Origin: JBEEFP01 sp041166085
GTDB lineage: Bacteria; Actinomycetota; Acidimicrobiia; Acidimicrobiales; JAFATL01
NCBI GenBank assembly: GCA_041166085.1
Contig: JBEEFP010000036.1
Location: 1-64,000 of the forward strand
Length of the DNA: 64,000 nt
Reading direction: 5' to 3'
Position numbers and translations under genes: made by a program. Positions 16,261 to 22,357 of this stretch are shown here, in pieces. The notes under the pieces are model-generated. The model saw only the letters and a list, made by a program, of their open reading frames with translations, was not told the DNA's origin and searched no databases. Every line of letters begins with the position of its first letter. Positions within the stretch are counted from its first letter, which is position 1.

Positions 16261-17217
16261 ATGAGCAAGCCCGTACTCGAGCCCGCCGCCCAAGCGTTCG
16301 TCGAGGCCACCAACGACCCGCCGTACCTGTTCGACCTCGAGCCCAGTGTCGGCCGCAAGACGGTCGACGAGGTGCAGAGCCCCGAGATCGATGTCCCCGG
16401 CACCGAGAAGACCATGGTGACCGTGCCCGGCGGTCCGTCCGGCTCGGTGTCCGTGAGCATCTTCCGGCCCAGCGGTATCGAGGGCCCGCTCCCGGTGATC
16501 ATCTTCATCCACGGCGCGGGGTGGGTGTTCGGCAACGACCACACGCACGGCCGCTTGGCGCGCGAGCTGGCCAAGGGCGTCGGCGCCGCCGTCGTCTTCC
16601 CCAACTACAGCCTCTCGCCTGAAGCGCGATTCCCGATCGCCACCGAGGAGAACTACGCCGTAGCCCAGTGGGTCATGACCACCGGGGCCGACAACGATCT
16701 CGACCCGAGCCGCGTGGCCGTCGCCGGTGACTCCGTCGGTGGCGACATGGCCGCGTCGCTGACGATCACCGCCAAGGAGCGAGGCGACGTGCGCCTCGCC
16801 GCCCAGGTGCTCTTCTACCCGGTCACCGACGGCGCATTCGACACCGGCTCCTACGAGCAGTTCGCCACCGGCTACTTCCTCCGGCGCGACGGGATGCAGT
16901 GGTTCTGGGATCAGTACACCACTGACCCTGCGGAGCGGGCGCTGGCCACCGCGTCACCACTTCAAGCAACGGATGATCAGCTGGCGGGTCTGCCGCCCGC
17001 CCTGGTCATCACCGGTGAGGCCGACGTGCTGCGTGACGAGGGCGAGGCCTACGCCAACCGCCTCCGATCCGCAGGTGTGCCGGTCATCGCAACCCGGTAC
17101 CAGGGCATCATCCACGACTTCGTGATGCTCAACGCGCTGCGGGAGACCAACGCCGCCGAAGCCGCCATCACCCAGGCCATCGACTTCCTGGCCAAGAAGC
17201 TCGAGACCCGCAGCTGA
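16261..17217 (+). CDS. HSL-type alpha/beta hydrolase (esterase/lipase)
   Basis: The 318-residue esterase belongs to the hormone-sensitive-lipase group. The oxyanion motif is IFIHGAGWVFG (HGAG in place of the common HGGG), the nucleophile elbow is GDSVGG, the acid lies in GEADVLRDEG and the catalytic His in GIIHDFVML. It should hydrolyse short-chain esters or lactones in the cytoplasm. A strong GAGGAG lies 7 nt before the ATG. A stable hairpin follows the stop, so it is probably transcribed apart from the next gene. Confidence 0.87.
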   Translation: MSKPVLEPAAQAFVEATNDPPYLFDLEPSVGRKTVDEVQSPEIDVPGTEKTMVTVPGGPSGSVSVSIFRPSGIEGPLPVIIFIHGAGWVFGNDHTHGRLARELAKGVGAAVVFPNYSLSPEARFPIATEENYAVAQWVMTTGADNDLDPSRVAVAGDSVGGDMAASLTITAKERGDVRLAAQVLFYPVTDGAFDTGSYEQFATGYFLRRDGMQWFWDQYTTDPAERALATASPLQATDDQLAGLPPALVITGEADVLRDEGEAYANRLRSAGVPVIATRYQGIIHDFVMLNALRETNAAEAAITQAIDFLAKKLETRS

Positions 17218-17225
17218 CCCAACCC

Positions 17226-17280
17226 GCCGGAGCACTGCCTCCGCGTGCTGCCCCCCCCTTTCCGGGGGCGGTGCTCCGGC
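17226..17280 (+). terminator. Rho-independent-like hairpin
   Basis: GCCGGAGCACTGCC (17226-17239) pairs with GGCGGTGCTCCGGC (17267-17280) with one mismatch, enclosing a C-rich loop. It stands just after the esterase stop and before the next gene. No T-run follows. Confidence 0.65.
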
Positions 17281-17337
17281 CGCGGAACCGCCGAGCCCCG
17301 GTCGACAGCTCGAAGGAATCAGAAGGAGCGGTGATCG

Positions 17338-17988
17338 ATGCCCAAGACGAGCCCCGAACCCCGTCGCGATCCGACGACTGATCGTCTGCTCACGCCTGAG
17401 AACTGCATCGTGGTGTTGATCGACTTTCAGCCGGAGCAGTACTCGCTGGTCACCTCCGCCACACGCGAGGAGATCGACCTCAACGTGGTTGCCCTCTGCA
17501 GGCTGGCGACAGGATTCAACGTTCCTGTTGTCCTCTCCACCGTCGCCGTCGGCATGGGCGTCAACGACGGCACGTCGCGAGTGATTCTCGATGAGCTCCC
17601 GGGCGTGACCGAGATCGACCGCACCGGCGTCAACGCGTGGGAGGACGCTGAGGTTCGACGAGCGATCGAAACGTCGGAGCGTCGCAAGGTCGTGATTGCC
17701 GGGCTCTGGACTGAGGTCTGTCTGACGTTCCCGGCGCTCGACATGCTTGCCGAGGGGTTCGACGTCTACCCGGTCGCCGACGCGGTCGGGGGGATAACCC
17801 AAGTCGCTCACGACCGTGCCTTCGACCGGATGATCGCAGCTGGGGCCCAGCCGGTGACCGCAATCTCCTTCGGCTGCGAGCTGATGCGCAACTGGGCTCG
17901 CGACGGCTCCGACCGCCTACGTGAGGTGATGCGCTGGTACTTCCCGGAGCGCCGGCGCCTCGGGCTTGCGCTCAGGCCGCTCTCGTGA
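17338..17988 (+). CDS. Isochorismatase-like cysteine hydrolase (YcaC type)
   Basis: This 216-residue protein has the isochorismatase-like fold. The catalytic Asp is in VLIDFQPEQY near residue 30, and the nucleophilic Cys in WTEVCLTFPALDM, followed by EGFDVYPVADAVGG. The context around the Cys and the downstream AHDRAFDRM and GAQPVTAISFGCEL segments resemble YcaC-like hydrolases, whose substrates are poorly known. I could not place the third (Lys) residue with certainty. GAAGGAG lies before the ATG. The gene overlaps nothing and is convergent with the next. Confidence 0.82.
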   Translation: MPKTSPEPRRDPTTDRLLTPENCIVVLIDFQPEQYSLVTSATREEIDLNVVALCRLATGFNVPVVLSTVAVGMGVNDGTSRVILDELPGVTEIDRTGVNAWEDAEVRRAIETSERRKVVIAGLWTEVCLTFPALDMLAEGFDVYPVADAVGGITQVAHDRAFDRMIAAGAQPVTAISFGCELMRNWARDGSDRLREVMRWYFPERRRLGLALRPLS

Positions 17989-18020
17989 GTCGGGCCTCGA
18001 GGCGGTTGGCCTCGAGTTGC

Positions 18021-18377
18021 TCAGCCGGCGATGAGGTCGAACTCGTTGCCTTCGATGTCGCCGAAGGTCGTCCAGCGCGCTTCGCCCTGTTCGATGTCGC
18101 GGAGCTTGTGGGCGCCGAGACCGATCAGTCGTTCGGTCTCTACTTCGAAGCTGGTCGTGATGAGATCCAGGTGCAGCCGGTTCTTCACCGTCTTCGGTTC
18201 GGGAACCTGGTGGAACGCCAATCGAGGTCCGTGCACACCTTCGTCGTCGACGAGCACGACAGCGTGCTCCTGGGTTGGATGGTCGGCTATCTCTCGGCCG
18301 AGCACATCGGCCCAGAACCGAGCAAGTGCGGCGGCGTCGACGCAATCGACGGCGACGCCGAAGAATGTGTTGCTCAT
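18021..18377 (-). CDS. VOC/glyoxalase-fold protein
   Basis: At 118 residues this is a single VOC domain made of two beta-alpha-beta3 modules: FFGVAVDCVDAAALARFWAD at the start, then LHLDLITTSFEVE and a C-terminal FGDIEGNEFDLI with the usual Glu metal ligand. Homologues include glyoxalase-like enzymes and metal-independent resistance proteins. Substrate unknown. AGAGGTT precedes the ATG. The 126 bp to the neighbouring SDR gene contain only promoter space. Confidence 0.82.
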   Translation of the reverse strand: MSNTFFGVAVDCVDAAALARFWADVLGREIADHPTQEHAVVLVDDEGVHGPRLAFHQVPEPKTVKNRLHLDLITTSFEVETERLIGLGAHKLRDIEQGEARWTTFGDIEGNEFDLIAG

Positions 18378-18503
18378 GACGGAACCTCTTTCGTTGGTCG
18401 TGGCTGGGTCTGGGTGCGCAGAGACGTAAGGCGTCGAGACATCGCGGGCGAAGCGGGTGATCTGGTCGAGGTTCGTTCGGTCGCGGTCCTGTAGCGCGTT
18501 GAC

Positions 18504-19238
18504 TCAGATCGCAGTACGTCCACCGTCGACGGCAATCACCGCGCCGGTGATGTAGCTCGCTTTGTCCGACGCGAGGAAGGCGATGACCTCGGCGATCTCT
18601 TCGACCTGGGCGGCGCGCCCGAGCAGGGTGGTGCTGCCCAGTTGCTTGATCCGGTCCGGGCTGGCGCCGCTGGTGTAGACGGGCCCGGGGGCCACGGTGT
18701 TGACTCGAACTCCCGCGGGGCTGAACTCAGCAGCCCACGAACGCGACAGAACGCTCAGAGCGGCTTTGGTTGCCCCGTACGCGGCGCCGCCGATCAGGCC
18801 GACGTGTCCTGCCATCGAGTCGAGGCTCACGATGCTCCCGTGTCCCCTCGCTGCCATCCCGGGAGCGATCGCTGCCACCAGCTGGTAGGCCGAACGGACG
18901 TTGCTCGCGAAGAGTGCGTCGAACGTCGCTGTGTCGAGCTCGGCCGTTGGACCGAACCACGAGAACCCGCCGTTGTTGACGAGGATGTCCACGTCGCCGG
19001 CCTCTTTGGCGAGTCGGTTTACGTCGTCGGCGTCGGCGAGGTCGGCCGCCAGGAAGCGGGCGTGTCCACCTGCGTCTTCGATGGCTCGGACTGTTGCTGC
19101 GCCGCGCTCTGCATCGCGGCCGTGCACGATCACGTCGAGGCCGTCACTGGCAAGCTTCATGGCCACGGCCCGTCCGATGCCCGACGTTGCTCCGGTGACG
19201 AGAGCGACCTCGGGTGACGCTTGCGTCTGTTGGCTCAT
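18504..19238 (-). CDS. Short-chain dehydrogenase/reductase
   Basis: The 244-residue enzyme is a classical SDR. It has the NAD(P)-binding motif VTGATSGIGRA, LVNNGG in place of the common NNAG, the catalytic Ser-Tyr-Lys in SLDSMAG...YGATKAAL, and a C-terminal IAVDGGRTAI. The ATG at 19238 has AGGAG before it (CCAATCTCCTTTT on the plus strand), and this start is preferred to an upstream ATG at 19319 whose 27 extra codons look non-coding. The role is an alcohol/ketone oxidoreductase of unknown substrate. It is followed by the VOC gene on the same strand. Confidence 0.87.
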   Translation of the reverse strand: MSQQTQASPEVALVTGATSGIGRAVAMKLASDGLDVIVHGRDAERGAATVRAIEDAGGHARFLAADLADADDVNRLAKEAGDVDILVNNGGFSWFGPTAELDTATFDALFASNVRSAYQLVAAIAPGMAARGHGSIVSLDSMAGHVGLIGGAAYGATKAALSVLSRSWAAEFSPAGVRVNTVAPGPVYTSGASPDRIKQLGSTTLLGRAAQVEEIAEVIAFLASDKASYITGAVIAVDGGRTAI

Positions 19239-19345
19239 GACCAATCTCCTTTTGTGAGTAGGACGCGCGTTGTGGGTCATGCCACGTGATGGTCCTCGAT
19301 CGCGCTTCGCCCCAGTCAACGCGCTGCGCCGGTTGATTCATCTCA

Positions 19346-20200
19346 CTAGCCCGCTACGACCCGGCGATACCCGCCGCCCACCCAGTCGGCGACCAGGCGG
19401 CCGTATTCCTCCGATGCTTGCTCCCACGCGAAGTGACCGGCGTCAAGAGGATGGATCTCGCTGTTGGGGAGGAGATCGTGGAGGTACTCGTTGTTCGACC
19501 ACGGCACGAGGTCATCTTCGCGGCCGGCGACGATTTGGGTCGGAGTGGTGATCGACGAGAGCAGATCACGTAGCACCGGGTTCTGCTCGGGGTAGTGCCG
19601 CACGAAGCGCGCCGACTCCGCGAAGCGTCCGAGGTCATAGGCGCTGACATAGTCCTCGTGAACCTCGGGCTCGTTGTCCTTGGCGGCACCGGACTCGACC
19701 GCGAGGCCGATGTTGGTTCTGGCGTCCAGGCCGCGCACCACGTCCAGATTCGGCGCTTCGATGATGTCCTTGAGCGCGCCGCCGGCCTCGATCGGGAAGC
19801 GGACGGCGCCGCCGCCGATGGTCAGGCTCGTGACGCGTTGGGGGGCCTTCGCAGCAAGGAAGAGCGCCGCGGCCGTGCCCACGTCCGGCCCGACGATGTG
19901 GGGAGCGCCCAGGCCCCACTCATCGATCATGCGGGCCAGGAACGCGCCCGAGCCGTCCGGGGCAATCAGGTCCGGGCGACCGTCGGAGTGACCGAATCCC
20001 GGTAAGTCGATGGCGACCACCCGCCCGACGGTCGCGACGCGCTCCCAGATGCGACGGAAGGCCCAAAGGCTCTCGGGCCACGGTGCCAGCAGCAGCACGG
20101 TGGTATCCGACCCTGCCCTGGTGTCTGCGAACCTCACCCGTACGCCGTCACAGACTCGGAAGTACGTGCTGATCGGCGAACCCGCCTCGGCATCCGCCAT
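19346..20200 (-). CDS. Epoxide hydrolase/haloalkane dehalogenase-like alpha/beta hydrolase
   Basis: The 284-residue protein has an Asp nucleophile (elbow GPDVGTA instead of GHSxG), acid Asp in GREDDLVP and His in AGHFAWEQ, which is the layout of epoxide hydrolases and dehalogenases. The oxyanion motif that is normally HGWPE reads APWPE here, so the His-Gly pair is lost. The start at 20200 overlaps the stop of a 21-codon mini-ORF (TGATG), and the longer frame to 20377 is rejected because it runs back over the crotonase gene. It is probably co-transcribed with the crotonase gene upstream. Confidence 0.78.
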   Translation of the reverse strand: MADAEAGSPISTYFRVCDGVRVRFADTRAGSDTTVLLLAPWPESLWAFRRIWERVATVGRVVAIDLPGFGHSDGRPDLIAPDGSGAFLARMIDEWGLGAPHIVGPDVGTAAALFLAAKAPQRVTSLTIGGGAVRFPIEAGGALKDIIEAPNLDVVRGLDARTNIGLAVESGAAKDNEPEVHEDYVSAYDLGRFAESARFVRHYPEQNPVLRDLLSSITTPTQIVAGREDDLVPWSNNEYLHDLLPNSEIHPLDAGHFAWEQASEEYGRLVADWVGGGYRRVVAG

Positions 20201-20265
20201 CAGACGGCCTCGGTGAGGAACGTGTTCCTGTCCCCACTGGCCGGCTTGTCGCGGCCGTCTGTCAT
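20200..20265 (-). CDS. 21-residue translationally coupled mini-ORF
   Basis: ATG at 20265 overlaps the crotonase stop (ATGA), encodes 21 residues (MTDGRDKPASGDRNTFLTEAV) with no domain, and its TGA overlaps the ATG of the hydrolase gene (TGATG). The double overlap suggests a bridge that carries ribosomes from one gene to the next, or a decayed gene. Whether the peptide is stable is unknown. Confidence 0.4.
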   Translation of the reverse strand: MTDGRDKPASGDRNTFLTEAV

Positions 20266-21131
20266 GCGCTCGCCTCTTCGACAGTCGCGTCGACCTCGCC
20301 CAGGTGATGGCCCATGCGGAGCTCGAAGTCTTGGCCGACGGCCACGGCGTGCGCGGTAACCGCGGCGCGTCGTGCACCGGTCGAAGGGGAAACGATCAGC
20401 TCGCGCAGTTCGTCCAGCGTCTCGCGGAAGTCATCTACCGACGGCGCCAGTGCGTCGCGTCGGCTGACCGTCAGTCGTTTCGCGACGGAGAGGGCGTGGG
20501 TGTCGAACGATGCGAGACGTCGGGCAAGCCTGTCGACGTAGTCGTCGAGTTCATTGTCGGGGATCGCACGGTTGATCCATCCGTAGCGTTCCGCGGTGAC
20601 CGCGTCGTAGTCGTCGCTGCTGGCAATGATCTCCAGTGCCCGTGCGGTCCCGACGAGTTCGGGAAGACGTTCGATCGCGCCGCCCGCGGGCACGATGCCG
20701 ACGCCGACTTCGGGTTGCCCCAGGACCGTGTTCTCGATACTGGCGAATTGCAGGTCGCACGAGAGCACGAACTCGCTGCCGCCGCCGCGGGCGCGGCCGC
20801 GGATCGATGCAATCGTGATCGGATCGGCGCGGCGCATGCGCAGCATGGAGTCGATGAAGAGCGTGACGCCGTCCTCGGTGGGCATGAAGGCGACGGGGTT
20901 CGGGTCCGAGAGGTCGTATCGGGCCATGTAGAAGTCGGGATGCTCGCTCGCAAACACGACGACCCGTAGGTCCCGGGCTTCTTCGATTCGCCTGACGATC
21001 GCGTCGAGCTCGACAACCGTGGTGGAGTTCAACAGGTTGATCGGTGGGTTCGAGAACACGATCCGCCAGTAGCCACCTGCGGGTTCCTCGATGGTGAACT
21101 GGACCAGCTCTCCTTCTATGTATGTTGACAT
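20262..21131 (-). CDS. Enoyl-CoA hydratase/isomerase (crotonase) family protein
   Basis: The 289-residue protein has a crotonase core: FSNPPINLLNSTTVVEL at the start, an oxyanion-hole region SIRGRARGGGSEFVLSCDLQ, and GQPEVGVGIVPAGG, which keeps the second-half Glu. The first catalytic loop (HPDFYMARYDL) is unusual and does not match the common FsaGaD pattern, so the reaction may not be simple hydration. It is divergent from a TetR gene 44 bp away with dyads covering both starts, so it is probably the repressed target. It leads an operon with the mini-ORF and hydrolase. Confidence 0.82.
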   Translation of the reverse strand: MSTYIEGELVQFTIEEPAGGYWRIVFSNPPINLLNSTTVVELDAIVRRIEEARDLRVVVFASEHPDFYMARYDLSDPNPVAFMPTEDGVTLFIDSMLRMRRADPITIASIRGRARGGGSEFVLSCDLQFASIENTVLGQPEVGVGIVPAGGAIERLPELVGTARALEIIASSDDYDAVTAERYGWINRAIPDNELDDYVDRLARRLASFDTHALSVAKRLTVSRRDALAPSVDDFRETLDELRELIVSPSTGARRAAVTAHAVAVGQDFELRMGHHLGEVDATVEEASA

Positions 21132-21137
21132 GCATAG
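21116..21137. promoter_or_regulatory. Dyad over the crotonase start codon
   Basis: CTATG and CATAG are 5-bp arms spaced by 12 bp; the minus-strand ATG (21129-21131) lies inside. It shares the CATAG half-site with the stronger dyad at 21150. A TTGACA at 21125-21130 could be the plus-strand -35 box. Confidence 0.35.
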
Positions 21138-21149
21138 TTCCTAGCACGC

Positions 21150-21167
21150 CTATGCTCTGTTGCATAG
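21150..21167. promoter_or_regulatory. Candidate TetR operator
   Basis: CTATGC-TCTGTT-GCATAG is a perfect dyad with 6-bp arms and a 6-bp spacer, directly upstream of the TetR start and 19 bp from the crotonase start. Size and place suit autoregulation by the TetR protein. Confidence 0.55.
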
Positions 21168-21175
21168 TGGAAGTC

Positions 21176-21775
21176 ATGCCGCGCAATGACGTTCGGACCA
21201 AGATGGTCGAAGGGGCGGTGCGACTCCTCGCCATCAACGGGGTGGAAGGCACCTCGTTCGCCGGGGTGCTCGCTACGACGGGAGCGCCGCGGGGTTCGGT
21301 GTATCACCACTTCCCCGGAGGAAAGACCGAGTTGCTGCACGCCGCGCTCGACCTCGCCAGCGAGCGCGGGCTGGCCGCGATGGAGGCCACTCGTGGGCAG
21401 CCGCCCGCAGTCGTCGTTGCCCGCTTTCTCGACCTATGGCGAGAGCTGCTGAACCGCTCGAAGCTGACGGCCGGCTGCGCCGTGCTGGCCGTCACCGTCG
21501 CCGCGGGCGACAACGAATTACTCGATCACGCGGGAACAATCTTTCGTACCTGGGCCGATGTGCTCGCGGACCTGTTCGCGACGAGTGGCATGAAGAAGGC
21601 ACCTGCACGAGAGCTGGCGGTCACGGTGATCGCCGCGACCGAAGGCGCAGTCGCGTTGTCCCGAGCACAACGGAGCCGTGAGCCGTTCGACCATGTGGCC
21701 GCGACGTTGACCCGCCTCGCCAAGTCGAACTCCGGCGCGCTCCGGCTCGGGCATTCGATTCGCTCTGTTGATTGA
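21176..21775 (+). CDS. TetR-family transcriptional regulator (LmrA/YxaF-like)
   Basis: The protein (199 residues) has a TetR N-terminal helix-turn-helix (RTKMVEGAVRLLAINGVEGTSFAGVLATTG, shown as two parts, then PRGSVYHHFPGGKTELL). The C-terminal ligand domain has SKLTAGCAVLAVTV, the Gly-Cys turn typical of the LmrA/YxaF subgroup that responds to lipophilic compounds. The ATG at 21176 is chosen; a GTG at 21167 is also in frame but lies in the operator dyad. It likely represses the divergent crotonase operon and itself. Confidence 0.87.
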   Translation: MPRNDVRTKMVEGAVRLLAINGVEGTSFAGVLATTGAPRGSVYHHFPGGKTELLHAALDLASERGLAAMEATRGQPPAVVVARFLDLWRELLNRSKLTAGCAVLAVTVAAGDNELLDHAGTIFRTWADVLADLFATSGMKKAPARELAVTVIAATEGAVALSRAQRSREPFDHVAATLTRLAKSNSGALRLGHSIRSVD

Positions 21776-21820
21776 CTCGGCGGCCGCCATGCCGGCTCCA
21801 GGGTGAGGCTCCCTGGAGGA

Positions 21821-22083
21821 CTACCGGCTCGAAGAAGCGACCGCCTCGGCGATGAGCGCGGTGACGGCCTCGGGCTGCGACAGGTACACGGAGTGGCTGG
21901 CTGCGACCTCTGCGGTCGTTGCGCCGATTCGCTCCGACATCGCTCGCTGCGCGGGATCATGTGGTCCTCGGTGGCGATGAGGACCAGCTCGGCTTGGCCC
22001 GCCAGGCGGGACTGCTTACGGCTCCGTTGAGGGCGTCGAGCCCCCATCCGACCTAACGAGTCGGCCATGAACTCCGCCTCAGA
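21821..22083 (-). pseudogene. Alpha/beta hydrolase, C-terminal remnant with frameshifts
   Basis: Read with shifts, this stretch matches the C-terminal third of the hydrolase at 25338: FMADS, then WGLDALNGAVSSPAWRAKPS, then IATEDHMIP, then QRAMSERIGATTAEVAASHS and VYLSQPEAVTALI before a TAG at 21821-21823. At least three frame changes are needed. The N-terminal two thirds are missing; the break falls right at the terminator/tRNA repeat d. It is best read as a gene cut by recombination at the attachment site and since decayed. Confidence 0.82.
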
Positions 22084-22086
22084 CAC

Positions 22087-22171
22087 GCGAGAAACCCCCG
22101 CCGGAGCAGGGGTTTTCGAGGCGCAGCCCCAACGGGATTCGAACCCGTGTCGCCACCTTGAGAGAGGTGGT
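22087..22171 (-). repeat. tRNA-Glu 3' half plus terminator, copy d
   Basis: This 85-bp segment is nearly identical to 27678-27760. It includes the tRNA terminator hairpin (about 22091-22117), the acceptor 3' strand, T-arm and the 3' side of the anticodon arm. Differences are a few bases in the hairpin loop, one extra T, and one extra A in the anticodon arm, after which similarity ends. Because the tRNA and its downstream terminator are both duplicated, it is the clearest direct repeat and marks the left end of a 5.6-kb segment ending in the intact tRNA. Confidence 0.9.
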
Positions 22172-22357
22172 TCGGTGGCGTGACCTGCGACGTCGTACGA
22201 AGTCGCAGTCACGCGCCTGATCTGAGGGGATCGGGATTGCCGCAGGTGTCCGGAGATCAGAGGTCAAGCGTGTCGTGGGCGCCCGTCAGCCCGCTGCGAG
22301 CATCCGACAGCGCAACCAGTGGAACGGGAGCGCAGATCCGGCTACGCATCGGTGGGA

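Noticed and set aside
17250..17265. C-tract as a slippage or phase-variation site
   Set aside because: It lies in the loop of an intergenic terminator hairpin, outside coding sequence.
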